Source: Pelotomaculum sp. PtaB.Bin104
Lineage (GTDB): Bacteria; Bacillota; Desulfotomaculia; Desulfotomaculales; Pelotomaculaceae
NCBI GenBank assembly: GCA_002067205.1
Contig: MVQL01000245.1
Span: 62,001 to 126,000 of the forward strand
Direction of reading: 5' to 3'
Length of the DNA stretch: 64,000 bases
Below, one piece after another: positions 26,336-35,184 of the stretch. The notes below the pieces were generated by a model. That model saw nothing but the letters and a program-made list of their open reading frames with translations, was not told the DNA's origin and searched no databases. How positions within the stretch are numbered: the stretch's first letter is position 1; the number at the start of each line of letters is the position of its first letter. The position numbers and the translations under genes were made by a program.

Positions 26336-26794
26336 ATGCTGGATAACACTGTGCCGGTGCTCCAACAAAAACAGCAGTATGCGGAAATGGTCAAGAAAAA
26401 TGCGCCAAAGGTGCGAGTCTGGCGAAATGTATTTTGGGCTTTTGTGGTGGGTGGGTTGATCTGTCTGCTGGGGCAGTTTATTCTCAGCTTTTATCAGTCC
26501 CTGGGGCTGGGCGTGACCGAGGCCGGGGCGGCGACTTCGGCCACGCTGGTTTTTTTGGCTGCTTTTTTAACCGGCCTAGGTGTCTATGATGAGGTGAGCC
26601 GGTTTGGCGGGGCAGGGGGGATCGTCCCGATCACCGGCTTTGCCAATTCCATGGTGGCCCCGGCTATGGAGTACCGGGCCGAGGGTATGGTCTTCGGGGT
26701 CGGCGCGCGTCTTTTCGCTGTGGCCGGGCCGGTGCTGGTGTGGGGGATTGTCACCGCCTGGGCGGCGGGTATCCTGTATTACTTTTTTAGATAG
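26336..26794 (+). CDS. spoVAC: Stage V sporulation protein SpoVAC
   Basis: A 152-residue membrane protein with several helices and family motifs NVFWAFVVGGLICLLGQ, GLGVYDEVSRFGGAGGIVPI and TGFANSMVAPAMEY. SpoVAC forms part of the inner-membrane channel that moves dipicolinic acid into and out of the spore. The ATG follows GGTGAGGTGAAAAGCT. It is related in sequence to SpoVAE, encoded two genes later. spoVAA and spoVAB are absent, as usual for the minimal C-D-E set of Clostridia. Confidence 0.94.
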   Translation: MLDNTVPVLQQKQQYAEMVKKNAPKVRVWRNVFWAFVVGGLICLLGQFILSFYQSLGLGVTEAGAATSATLVFLAAFLTGLGVYDEVSRFGGAGGIVPITGFANSMVAPAMEYRAEGMVFGVGARLFAVAGPVLVWGIVTAWAAGILYYFFR

Positions 26795-26805
26795 GAGTTG
26801 AGCAT

Positions 26806-27819
26806 TTGACAGCGCCAAAGAAAAATGGCAAGCAGACAGTATTTTTTCAAAGCCAGCCGGTGATTGTTGCCGCAGCGTCAATTGCCGGGGCTCTGGAGGG
26901 GGACGGCCCGCTGGGGCAAACCTTTGACCAGGTGTTCACCGATACTTACTATGGAGAAAAAACCTGGGAAAAAGCTGAGCAGCGGATGATGCTGGACGCG
27001 ATGCGCAAGGCTTTGGAAAAGGCCAACCTGCAGGAAAAAGACATTGATATCATGTTGGCCGGCGATCTGCTGAACCAGATCATCACCGCGAATTTTACGG
27101 CCAGGACTTTGGCGATCCCTTTTTTGGGCCTTTACGGCGCTTGCTCCACTATGTGCGAAAGTATGGCCCTGGGGGCAATGCTGATTGACGGTGGTTTTGC
27201 CGACAGGGTGCTGGTGGGCGCCTCCAGCCATTACTGCACCGCTGAGCGCCAGTACCGCTTTCCTACTGAATTGGGCAACCAGCGGCCGATGACCGCCCAG
27301 TGGACAGTAACGGGGGCGGGCGCCGCCGTGCTGGCCCGGGAGGGCAGCGGCCCGGTGATCACCCATGCCACCATCGGCAAGGTTATCGACCTGGGGCAGG
27401 GTGACCCGCAAAATATGGGCGCTGCCATGGCGCCCGCCGCAGCGGACACAATCACCTGCCACCTGCAGGATACAGTACGCAGTCCGGACTATTATGATCT
27501 AATTATCACTGGAGACCTGGGTGCCTTTGGGAAGAAGCTCACCGAACAGCTGGTGGCCCAAAGTGGGTACGAACTGACGGAGCGGTTTACCGACTGCGGC
27601 ATCTTGATTTACAGCCCGGTCCAGGACGTCCATGCCGGAGGGAGCGGTTGCGGCTGCTCGGCAGTAGTGCTCTGCGGCCACCTTTTGGAGCAGCTTGAAG
27701 CCGGCAAATACAAACGTATCTTGATTACCGGTACCGGGGCGCTGTTGAGCCCGTGCAGCACCCAGCAGGGGGAAACAGTGCCGGGCATCGGACATGCCGT
27801 TGTTATAGAAATGAGATAG
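26806..27819 (+). CDS. spoVAD: Stage V sporulation protein SpoVAD
   Basis: The 337-residue product has a thiolase/ketosynthase-like fold: FLGLYGACSTMCESMALGAM near residues 107-126, SSHYCTAERQYRFP and GSGCGCSAVVLCGHLLEQL. SpoVAD binds dipicolinic acid and is needed for its uptake into the forespore. The TTG start has TAGGAGTTGAGCA upstream. It is tightly spaced between spoVAC and spoVAE. Full length and intact. Confidence 0.95.
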   Translation: MTAPKKNGKQTVFFQSQPVIVAAASIAGALEGDGPLGQTFDQVFTDTYYGEKTWEKAEQRMMLDAMRKALEKANLQEKDIDIMLAGDLLNQIITANFTARTLAIPFLGLYGACSTMCESMALGAMLIDGGFADRVLVGASSHYCTAERQYRFPTELGNQRPMTAQWTVTGAGAAVLAREGSGPVITHATIGKVIDLGQGDPQNMGAAMAPAAADTITCHLQDTVRSPDYYDLIITGDLGAFGKKLTEQLVAQSGYELTERFTDCGILIYSPVQDVHAGGSGCGCSAVVLCGHLLEQLEAGKYKRILITGTGALLSPCSTQQGETVPGIGHAVVIEMR

Positions 27820-27833
27820 GGGGGGATTACTGG

Positions 27834-28190
27834 ATGCAATTTTTTTGGGCTTTTGTGATCGGTGGGGTGCTCTGTATAATTGGCCAGTTGCTGATGGACC
27901 TGACCAGTTACAAGTTCACCCCGGCGCATGTGCTGGTAACCTTTGTCAGCGCCGGTGTGATCATCAGCGCTCTCGGTCTCTACCAGCCGTTAGTCAATTT
28001 GGCCGGCGCGGGCGCTACCGTGCCTTTGACCGGATTTGGCCATTTGCTGGCTCAGGGCGCGATCAACGGGGTCAAGCAGCATGGCCTGTTGGGCGCCTTC
28101 AGTGGCGGGGTGGCAGCCGCGGCGGCAGGCATCACCGCAGCAGTCGTGTTTGGCTATCTGGCTGCGCTTGCTTTCCGGCCGAGAGGCTAG
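27834..28190 (+). CDS. spoVAE: Stage V sporulation protein SpoVAE
   Basis: A 118-residue membrane protein that opens FFWAFVIGGVLCIIGQLLMD, with GLYQPLVNLAGAGATVPLTG and FGHLLAQGAINGV, as in SpoVAE. It is part of the dipicolinic acid channel. ATG 27834 is chosen because GATAGGGGGGGATTACTGG precedes it; the longer open frame from 27753 overlaps spoVAD without a ribosome site. SpoVAC and SpoVAE share the WAFVxGG-xC-xGQ opening, which points to ancient duplication. Confidence 0.94.
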   Translation: MQFFWAFVIGGVLCIIGQLLMDLTSYKFTPAHVLVTFVSAGVIISALGLYQPLVNLAGAGATVPLTGFGHLLAQGAINGVKQHGLLGAFSGGVAAAAAGITAAVVFGYLAALAFRPRG

Positions 28191-28379
28191 CGCCGGCCGT
28201 GGCGCGCTCATCAGCCAATAAAAGGGCGGGCGGTAATCGAAAAGCAGTAAAATATGAAGTCCTAAGTAATAGAAAATATTTCCCGATTTCTGAAAGGATG
28301 TTAGAATGTACAGAAGAAATTAAAAAATTTGTGTAAATATGTAGAACAGCTTCCTTTTATTGAAAGGAGTGGAGGATAA

Positions 28380-29357
28380 TTGCGCATTGGAATCCCCAGG
28401 GCCCTGCTTTATTACTATTATTATCCGATGTGGAAGACTTTTTTTGAAGAATTAGGTGCTGAGGTATTGCTGTCCTCCCGGTCGACGAAGGGGATCCTGG
28501 CCCAGGGTTTAAAATATGCAGTGGATGAAGTTTGTTTGCCGGTGAAGCTGTCCTTTGGCCATGTGCTGGATCTCGCCGGCAAGGTGGACTATATTTTTTT
28601 GCCGCGGATGGTTAGCGTGGAGCACCGCAAGTACATCTGCCCCAAATTTCTCGGGCTGCCGGATATGATCCGCTGCCTGAACGGGGTGCCGCCCTTAATT
28701 GATGTCAACGTCAACGTTTATCGCAGGGACCGGGACTTATACGCGACCTTCCAAAAGGCCGGCAGCTACCTCACTGGAAACCAGCTTAAAATTTGGACGG
28801 CCTACCGCCGCTCATTAGCCGCCCTGCAAAAATATAACCGGCTTTTACAACTGGGGCTGATCCCGGAGGAGGCCCTGGCCGTTTTGGAGGACCGGGTCAA
28901 AAATGAGCCCCTGCCTTACCCGGCTGACCTGAATGTGGCTGTGATCGGGCACCCCTATAACATTTACGACCCGTATATCAGCATGAACCTGATTGGCCGG
29001 CTCAGGTCCATGGGAGCAGCTGTTTATACCGCCGAGCAGGTACCGGAGAAAATCGTCATCAAGTATGCCGAGCGCCTGCCGAAAAAATTATTCTGGACGC
29101 TGGGCCAGCGTATGCTGGGCGCAGCCTTTCACTATTTAGACCGGCCGGACATCAGCGGGCTGGTGCACGTGGCCGCCTTTGGCTGCGGGCCGGACTCCAT
29201 GACCGGTGAACTGATCGAGCGCCAGGCCCATGCCCAGCAAGCTCCTTTTTTGAGCCTGACCCTTGACGAGCATACTGGGGAGGCCGGAGTTTTAACCAGA
29301 ATCGAAGCTTTTTTAGATATGGTCCGGTGGAAGCAGGCCGGAGCAGCAGGATTATAG
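28380..29357 (+). CDS. DUF2229-type acyl-CoA dehydratase activase-related protein (1)
   Basis: This 325-residue protein starts MRIGIPRALLYYYYYPMWKT and has DEVCLPVKLSFGHVLDL, FLPRMVSVEHRKYICPKFLG and FGCGPDSMTGEL, then the end LTLDEHTGEAGVLTRIEAFL. These mark the DUF2229/COG3580 proteins related to the 2-hydroxyacyl-CoA dehydratase and benzoyl-CoA reductase D subunits. Conserved cysteines may hold an iron-sulfur cluster. The TTG start follows GGAGTGGAGGATAA. It is the first of three co-directional genes that in other bacteria are often one long protein. Confidence 0.85.
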   Translation: MRIGIPRALLYYYYYPMWKTFFEELGAEVLLSSRSTKGILAQGLKYAVDEVCLPVKLSFGHVLDLAGKVDYIFLPRMVSVEHRKYICPKFLGLPDMIRCLNGVPPLIDVNVNVYRRDRDLYATFQKAGSYLTGNQLKIWTAYRRSLAALQKYNRLLQLGLIPEEALAVLEDRVKNEPLPYPADLNVAVIGHPYNIYDPYISMNLIGRLRSMGAAVYTAEQVPEKIVIKYAERLPKKLFWTLGQRMLGAAFHYLDRPDISGLVHVAAFGCGPDSMTGELIERQAHAQQAPFLSLTLDEHTGEAGVLTRIEAFLDMVRWKQAGAAGL

Positions 29358-29370
29358 TACCGGAGGTAAA

Positions 29371-30474
29371 ATGATGCGTTTAACCTTTCCGCACATGGGC
29401 AATATGTATATTCCTTTGAAGGGGATGCTTGAGTACCTGGGGGCGGACGTAGTGGTGCCGCCCCCGACCAGTAAAAAGACGCTGACACTGGGCATCAAGC
29501 ACGCGGCCGAGTTTGCCTGCATGCCCTTGAAATTGAACCTGGGCAATTTTATCGAGGCCCGCGAGTTGGGCGCCGATACAGTCGTGATGGCCGGCGGGTG
29601 CGGCCCGTGCCGCTTTGGCTACTACGCTCAGATTGAGCATGCTATTTTACAGGATATCGGCTACGACATGCAGCTGATTGTATTGGAGCCGCCGGAAAAA
29701 CATATATCAGAGTTTATTGTTAAAGTCAGGCAGATCGCGGGTACGAAGTCCTGGTGGCAGGTGGTCCAGGCGATCCGGTTTGGCTACCAAAAAGCGCGGG
29801 CGGTAGACCTGGTAGAGGTCGCGTCCTTTAAGGCGCGACCCAGGGAATTGGTGCCGGGGGCCACTGATCGGGCCTACAAACAGGTGCTAGCTCTGATCAA
29901 CGACGCAGACTCGCCTGCTGAGCTGAAGGTTATACAGGAAGAAGCGCTGCAAATTATGGCCGGGGTGGTCCAGGAGTACAACCGCCCGGCTCTAAGAATT
30001 GCCCTGATCGGTGAAATCTACACTTTGCTGGAGCCCTTTTCCAACCATAGCCTGGAGCGCCGCCTGGGGCAGCTGGGCGTAGAGGTGGACCGCTCGATCT
30101 ACCTCAGTGAGTGGGTCAATGACCACTTGTTTATGGGGCTGATTAAAGGCATGCGCTCCAAAGACGAAGCCCGCGCCGCTGCTGATCCGTACCTGCGTCA
30201 TTTTGTCGGTGGCCACGGGCAGGAGACTGTGGGTAGCGCTGTAAATTATGCCCGGGCCGGGTATGACGGCCTGATCCAGGTCTTCCCCTTTACATGCATG
30301 CCTGAGATTGTGGCGAAGAGCATTCTGCCCGGGGTGAGTGAGGACCTGGACATACCAGTTTTAACGTTGATAATGGATGAGCAGTCCGGTGAAGCAGGCC
30401 TGATGACTAGGCTGGAGGCCTTTGTCGACTTGCTGGCCAGGAGAAAGGAAACCAGGGAGGCTGTTAATAGATGA
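29371..30474 (+). CDS. DUF2229/COG3580-type activase-related protein (2)
   Basis: A 367-residue paralogue of the previous protein: MRLTFPHMGNMYIPLKGMLE, AGGCGPCRFGYYAQIEHAIL, FPFTCMPEIVAKSIL and LTLIMDEQSGEAGLMTRLEA. The CGPCRFG motif and the C in FTCMPE probably bind an iron-sulfur cluster, as in dehydratase D components. The enzymatic role of these stand-alone proteins is unknown. The stop overlaps the activase start by four bases (ATGA), so the trio is an operon. Confidence 0.85.
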   Translation: MMRLTFPHMGNMYIPLKGMLEYLGADVVVPPPTSKKTLTLGIKHAAEFACMPLKLNLGNFIEARELGADTVVMAGGCGPCRFGYYAQIEHAILQDIGYDMQLIVLEPPEKHISEFIVKVRQIAGTKSWWQVVQAIRFGYQKARAVDLVEVASFKARPRELVPGATDRAYKQVLALINDADSPAELKVIQEEALQIMAGVVQEYNRPALRIALIGEIYTLLEPFSNHSLERRLGQLGVEVDRSIYLSEWVNDHLFMGLIKGMRSKDEARAAADPYLRHFVGGHGQETVGSAVNYARAGYDGLIQVFPFTCMPEIVAKSILPGVSEDLDIPVLTLIMDEQSGEAGLMTRLEAFVDLLARRKETREAVNR

Positions 30475-31448
30475 AAGGGTACTTGGGTATTGACGTTGGA
30501 TCGGTCAGCACTAATCTTGTTTTTTTGAACGAAGGCGGCATCATTCGCGAGGCCATCTACCTTCGGACACAGGGGCAGCCAATCGCCACCGTGCAGCGGG
30601 GACTGAAGGAGCTGGCAGAGCGCCTGCCAGTGGGCACGCAGGTCAGAGGAGTGGGCACCACGGGTAGCGGCAGGCACCTTGCCGGGATTATGGTGGGGGC
30701 TGACGCTGTAAAAAATGAAATCACTGCCCATGCGGTGGCCTCTTTGCTGCTGGTGCCGGGGGTGCAAACCATCCTGGAGATCGGCGGCCAAGATTCTAAA
30801 ATCATTATTTTGCGCAACGGGGTGGTTACTGATTTCGCCATGAATACCGTTTGCGCCGCAGGCACCGGCTCTTTTCTCGACCAGCAGGCCTCCCGCCTGA
30901 ATATCCCCATTGAGCGCTTTGGTGAGATCGCTTTGGAGGCGGAGTCACCGGTGCGCATTGCTGGGCGATGCGCTGTCTTTGCCGAGTCGGATATGATCCA
31001 CAAACAGCAAATGGGATGCAGCCTTCCGGATATTTTGGCCGGACTGTGTGAGGCGCTGGTGCGCAACTATCTGAATAACGTGGGCAAGGGCAAGGAGCTG
31101 TTGCCCCCGGTTGTTTTCCAGGGCGGGGTGGCGGCCAATGTGGGGATGATCAAAGCCTTTGAAAAGGCCCTGGAGATGCCGGTGCAGGTGCCCCGCTATT
31201 TTGACGTCATGGGGGCGGTGGGAGTGGGCCTATTGGCTCGTGAAGCAGCGATGAAAAAAGGTGCGACCAGCTTTAAGGGCTTTGGTGTGGCCGGGGCCAA
31301 ATTTAAGGCCGGCAGCTTTGAGTGTTCAGGCTGTCCCAATATGTGCGAGGTAGTGGAGATTGCCGAGGACGACTCTGTCCTGGCCCGCTGGGGCGACCGG
31401 TGCGGCAAGTGGAGCAATGCCTTAAGCAAACAGGAAAAGGTGAGTTAA
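30471..31448 (+). CDS. BcrAD/BadFG-type ATPase (acyl-CoA dehydratase activase)
   Basis: A 325-residue ASKHA-fold ATPase: GIDVGSVSTNLVFL, VGTTGSGRHLAG, ILEIGGQDSKIIIL, NTVCAAGTGSFLDQQASRL (cysteine for the bridging [4Fe-4S] cluster) and AGRCAVFAESDM. Activases of this family use ATP to push a low-potential electron into a dehydratase or reductase. Here there is an extra C-terminal cysteine domain (FECSGCPNMCEVVEI). No dehydratase alpha/beta pair lies next to it, so its partner is probably the two DUF2229 proteins upstream. Confidence 0.88.
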   Translation: MKGYLGIDVGSVSTNLVFLNEGGIIREAIYLRTQGQPIATVQRGLKELAERLPVGTQVRGVGTTGSGRHLAGIMVGADAVKNEITAHAVASLLLVPGVQTILEIGGQDSKIIILRNGVVTDFAMNTVCAAGTGSFLDQQASRLNIPIERFGEIALEAESPVRIAGRCAVFAESDMIHKQQMGCSLPDILAGLCEALVRNYLNNVGKGKELLPPVVFQGGVAANVGMIKAFEKALEMPVQVPRYFDVMGAVGVGLLAREAAMKKGATSFKGFGVAGAKFKAGSFECSGCPNMCEVVEIAEDDSVLARWGDRCGKWSNALSKQEKVS

Positions 31449-31617
31449 AACTGGTAAAGAAATTGGTCGGCCTTATGGTAGCCGGCAGCGTCTATTTAAG
31501 CATATTTAATTTATTCTAAATAACCGTAAACTTATTAAATTATTACACTAGCAAGAGTTATGAACAATTTTCGTGCATTTGTTCTTCAACACAGCGAATC
31601 TTGTTGCACGGCAGTAG

Positions 31618-31650
31618 ACATTAAGTTAAAATAACTTTAAGTGTTTTTTT
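31618..31650 (+). terminator. Terminator after activase operon
   Basis: ACATTAAGTTA pairs, with a small bulge, with TAACTTTAAGTGT, followed by seven T. It closes the activase operon ahead of trpB2. Confidence 0.6.
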
Positions 31651-31713
31651 AATTTTATTACAGGTTTGATTACTAATAATTGACCTGAGAAGAGAGAGGA
31701 GTATTTAGATGAG

Positions 31714-33069
31714 ATGAGCGAAACCAAGATTTTGCTTTCTGAAAAAGAGATGCCTACCCATTGGTACAATATTCAGGCGGATATGCCGAACCTGCCCAAG
31801 CCCGCCCTGCACCCCGGCACCAAGCAGCCGGTCGGGCCGGAGGATCTAAAGCCAATTTTCCCGATGGAATTGATCAAGCAGGAAGTAAGCACCGAGCGCT
31901 GGATTGAGATCCCCGAGGAAGTTCAGGAAATCTACAAGATCTGGCGGCCGTCCCCCCTGATCCGGGCCCGCTGGCTGGAGAAGGCGCTGGATACGCCAGC
32001 CAAAATCTATTATAAATACGAGGGCGTGAGCCCGGCCGGGAGCCATAAATTAAATACGGCTGTAGCCCAGGCTTATTACAATAAGGCAGAGGGAATTAAG
32101 CGTCTGGCTACCGAAACCGGGGCTGGACAATGGGGTGTAGCGCTTTCTCAAGCCGCCAACTTTTTTGGCCTGGAATGTACTGTTTATATGGTCAAGGTCA
32201 GCTATCAGCAGAAGCCTTACCGCCGCTCGCTGATGCAGATTTTTGGCGCCAATTGTATTGCCAGCCCCAGCACTCTAACCAGCTCCGGCAGACATATTCT
32301 GGAGAAAGACCCGGAGTCCCTGGGCAGCTTGGGCATTGCCATCAGTGAGGCAGTGGAGGATGCGGTCAGCAGGGAAGACACGAACTATGCCCTGGGCAGC
32401 GTCTTAAACCACGTAGCCCTCCACCAGAGTGTGCTCGGCCTGGAGGCCAGAGAGCAGATGGCCAAGGTAGACGCTTACCCCGACGTGGTTATCGCCTGCT
32501 GCGGTGGTGGCTCTAACTTTGCCGGCATTGCTTTCCCCTTTGCCTACGACAAAATTGTTAAGGGTGCCAAGGTGCGCCTGGTGGCTGCAGAGCCCAGCGC
32601 CTGCCCCACTCTGACCCGCGGGCACTTTGGCTATGACTATGGCGATGTTGCCGGGTTTACCCCGCTGTTGTGGATGTACACGCTGGGTAAAGAATTTATG
32701 CCCCCGGGCATCCACTCGGGCGGTTTAAGATATCATGGAGATTCACCGCTGGTCAGCCAGCTCGTGCATGACGGGATTGCTGAGGCCCGGGCCTTCGGGC
32801 AAACGGCAATATTTGAGTCCGCAGTCCTTTTTGCTAAGAGTGAAGGCTTTGTGCCGGCTCCCGAATCCTCCCATGCCATCCACAGTGCGGTGGAAGAAGC
32901 GCTGGCGGCCCGGGAGGCCGGGGAGGCCAGGACGATCCTCTTCAACTTGAGTGGCCACGGAATGCTTGATTTGCCCTCTTATGATGACTTCCTGGCCGGG
33001 AAGCTGGAAGATTACCCGCTGCCGGAGGATAGCCTCAAAGAGGCGCTGGCGCAGTTGCCTAAGATATAA
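31714..33069 (+). CDS. trpB: Tryptophan synthase beta chain-like protein (TrpB2)
   Basis: A 451-residue pyridoxal-phosphate enzyme of the TrpB2 type. It has the extra N-terminal segment before the core, the PLP lysine in [19 protein letters not shown], the TETGAGQWG loop, [10 protein letters not shown] for phosphate binding, and [20 protein letters not shown], which is typical of the long TrpB2 form. TrpB2 joins indole and serine to make tryptophan. The ATG at 31714 follows AGAGAGAGGAGTATTTAGATG. No trpA is adjacent, so it may act as an indole-salvage enzyme. Confidence 0.92.
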   Translation: MSETKILLSEKEMPTHWYNIQADMPNLPKPALHPGTKQPVGPEDLKPIFPMELIKQEVSTERWIEIPEEVQEIYKIWRPSPLIRARWLEKALDTPAKIYYKYEGVSPAGSHKLNTAVAQAYYNKAEGIKRLATETGAGQWGVALSQAANFFGLECTVYMVKVSYQQKPYRRSLMQIFGANCIASPSTLTSSGRHILEKDPESLGSLGIAISEAVEDAVSREDTNYALGSVLNHVALHQSVLGLEAREQMAKVDAYPDVVIACCGGGSNFAGIAFPFAYDKIVKGAKVRLVAAEPSACPTLTRGHFGYDYGDVAGFTPLLWMYTLGKEFMPPGIHSGGLRYHGDSPLVSQLVHDGIAEARAFGQTAIFESAVLFAKSEGFVPAPESSHAIHSAVEEALAAREAGEARTILFNLSGHGMLDLPSYDDFLAGKLEDYPLPEDSLKEALAQLPKI

Positions 33070-33548
33070 TTGCCTTTCCAGTAGAATTGTGTTTTTTTTG
33101 ACATATAATGATTTGAATGGAATTTAATAAGATCGAGTAACAGACCCATCTTACTGCTGCGGCCCCGGCCAGGGCAAAGGCAGTCCCGTTGGTAGCCGCG
33201 GCCCCGTGGAATCGGAGCTGTATCGGTGCTGCGGCCGGATGGCAGCAGATTTGAAGATGGTCAAGATGTAAACTGCTTCCGGTTACATCAACTCTGGTTA
33301 CCACCCGCACTTTGATGGGCTGTTTAACCGCATTGAACTGGAAACGAACAAGTAGGCGGCGGGCGCCACCGGCGCTTCATAACCCGGTTATTTTAAAATG
33401 CCCTGAATAAATTACCAATTAACTGATATAGTAGTCTATCAATAATAATCAGCTTTATTTTATAGCGGCCTCAACCTGTTATGTTAGCCAGGCCGTTTTT
33501 CCTTTACACCATAAGTTGATCATGCAAATAGCAGGCTGGAGGCTACTC
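33070..33548. other. Intergenic region with possible decayed coding sequence
   Basis: No intact gene is seen. Between 33140 and 33355 the GC-rich sequence reads as short open stretches (for example SGYHPHFDGLFNRIELETNK followed by a stop) that look like degraded coding DNA, but I could not identify the parent gene. The last 60 bases hold the leader and ribosome site of lysA. Confidence 0.35.
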
Positions 33549-34874
33549 ATGAAACTAAACGGCACAATGCGCATCAATGAAAATGGACATCTGGAAATAG
33601 GCGGCTGCGATACTGTGGAACTAGCCTGGGAATTCGGCACACCCCTGTATGTGCTGGACGAAATGTGCTTTCGTCAAAATTGCCGTGATTATAACCAGGC
33701 TTTTTCAGAAAAATATCGAGCCGGGGTGATCTATGCCGGAAAAACCCTGTTGAACCTCGCCGTGTGCCGCATGGTGGACGAGGAGGGCCTTGGGCTTGAT
33801 GTTGTCTCCGGCGGTGAATTGTTTACCGCGCTAAAAGCCGGTTTTCCGGCGGAGCGGATCTATTTTCACGGCAATAACAAGTCCCCGGCTGAGCTTGCCA
33901 TGGCAATTGAGTCTGGTGTAGGCTGTTTTATGGTGGACAATATCTGCGAACTGGAACTGTTGAGCCGCCTGGCCGGGGAGTACGGTCGGGTGCCCGGAGT
34001 GATTCTCAGGGTTACCCCGGGTATAGAGGCACATACCCACGAGTATATCAAAACCGGGCAAATTGACTCCAAATTCGGCCTGGTGATTGAAAACGGCCAG
34101 GCGCTGGGCGGCGTGAAGCGGTCGCTGGAGCTGGAGAACCTTCATTTTAAAGGGCTGCACTGCCATATCGGATCCCAAATCTTTGAGCTGGAATCTTATC
34201 GTCACGCTGCCGGAGTCATGATGGACTTTGTTAACCAGCTTCATGAAGAAACCGGGGCCCGGGTAGAGGAACTGGACCTGGGCGGCGGGCTGGGAGTTTA
34301 CTATACTGAGGGCGATCAGCCACGCGCCGTAAAGGAATATGCCGATGTACTGGCGGGCGCCGTGCAGGAAAAAGCGGAGCAGTATCGCATCCAGGCGCCA
34401 AGGCTGCTTGTGGAACCAGGCCGCTCGATCAGCGGGCCGGCCGGTACAACCTTATACACGGTGGGGGCGATTAAAGAAATCCCCGGCATCAGAAAGTACC
34501 TGGCCGTGGACGGCGGGATGGGTGACAATCCCCGGCCGGCTTTATACCAAGCCCGTTATGAGGCCTACCTGGCCGGTAAAATGGAATGTCCGCCGGCCGA
34601 GTTGGTATCGGTGGCCGGGAAGTGCTGCGAGTCGGGCGACATGTTGATCTGGGATGCCGAGCTGCCGGAGGCCGAGCCGGGCGATATCCTGGCCGTGTCC
34701 TGCACGGGCGCCTACAACTACTCTATGTCCATGAATTATAACCGCCTGCCGCGTCCGGCCATGATTCTGGTCCGGGGCGGCTGCGCCGAGCTGATCACCC
34801 GTCGGGAAAGTTACGAGGATCTAATAATGAATGACCTGATTCCCGAAAGGCTGACGAAAAAGGCAAACACATAG
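33549..34874 (+). CDS. lysA: Diaminopimelate decarboxylase
   Basis: A 441-residue fold-III PLP decarboxylase. It has the lysine in YAGKTLLN, HGNNKS, the HIGSQI motif (KGLHCHIGSQIFE), EPGRSISGPAG and the second active-site block CCESGDMLIWD plus GAYNYSMSMNYNR. It makes lysine from meso-diaminopimelate. ATG 33549 is preferred to the ATG at 33516 because GGCTGGAGGCTACTC lies just before it. It is a single gene followed by a terminator. Confidence 0.94.
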   Translation: MKLNGTMRINENGHLEIGGCDTVELAWEFGTPLYVLDEMCFRQNCRDYNQAFSEKYRAGVIYAGKTLLNLAVCRMVDEEGLGLDVVSGGELFTALKAGFPAERIYFHGNNKSPAELAMAIESGVGCFMVDNICELELLSRLAGEYGRVPGVILRVTPGIEAHTHEYIKTGQIDSKFGLVIENGQALGGVKRSLELENLHFKGLHCHIGSQIFELESYRHAAGVMMDFVNQLHEETGARVEELDLGGGLGVYYTEGDQPRAVKEYADVLAGAVQEKAEQYRIQAPRLLVEPGRSISGPAGTTLYTVGAIKEIPGIRKYLAVDGGMGDNPRPALYQARYEAYLAGKMECPPAELVSVAGKCCESGDMLIWDAELPEAEPGDILAVSCTGAYNYSMSMNYNRLPRPAMILVRGGCAELITRRESYEDLIMNDLIPERLTKKANT

Positions 34875-34953
34875 TTAATCACTAATTTAATTGGATTGTT
34901 TTCAACTTTATCAAAAAAAAGCTTATTTGTGTCAACCTGATAACTTTAAGTTA

Positions 34954-34988
34954 TAATGACCACTGTTTCTATGGTGGTCATTATTTTG
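34954..34988 (+). terminator. Terminator after lysA
   Basis: TAATGACCAC (34954-34963) pairs exactly with GTGGTCATTA (34974-34983), followed by TTTTG. It probably ends lysA transcription. Confidence 0.75.
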
Positions 34989-35057
34989 TGCCCGGTATGG
35001 GCGTTGTAGGGTAACAGCTACCCGAAAGGGTACTTGGCTATTACTATCAGACACAGA

Positions 35058-35114
35058 AATAGAGCCCTGAATTGCCTTTTAATATACTCCCATTTACCTG
35101 TTCAAGGCTCTATT
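35058..35114. repeat. Inverted repeat between lysA and GH130
   Basis: AATAGAGCC (35058-35066) pairs with GGCTCTATT (35106-35114), about 39 bases apart, with further pairing of CTGAA and TTCA inside. It lies between two converging genes. The function is unknown. Confidence 0.4.
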
Positions 35115-35128
35115 CGAGGAGTGACCAA

Positions 35129-35162
35129 GAAAAAAATAGGAGGGGTAATCACCCCCTCCTAA
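35129..35162 (-). terminator. Terminator after GH130 gene (minus strand)
   Basis: On the minus strand TAGGAGGGG pairs with CCCCTCCTA around GTGATTAC-type loop sequence and is followed by seven T (the A-run at 35130-35136). It is a strong terminator 25 bases after the GH130 stop. Confidence 0.85.
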
Positions 35163-35184
35163 TCGGTTTCTTTGATGAACAAGT

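Noticed and set aside
31460-31519. 22-residue hydrophobic peptide after the activase gene (LVKKLVGLMVAGSVYLSIFN)
   Set aside because: It has no ATG/GTG start with a ribosome site.
31560-31713. T-box leader ahead of trpB2
   Set aside because: No AGGGTGG-type T-box sequence or specifier hairpin is seen; a simple terminator explains the stem.
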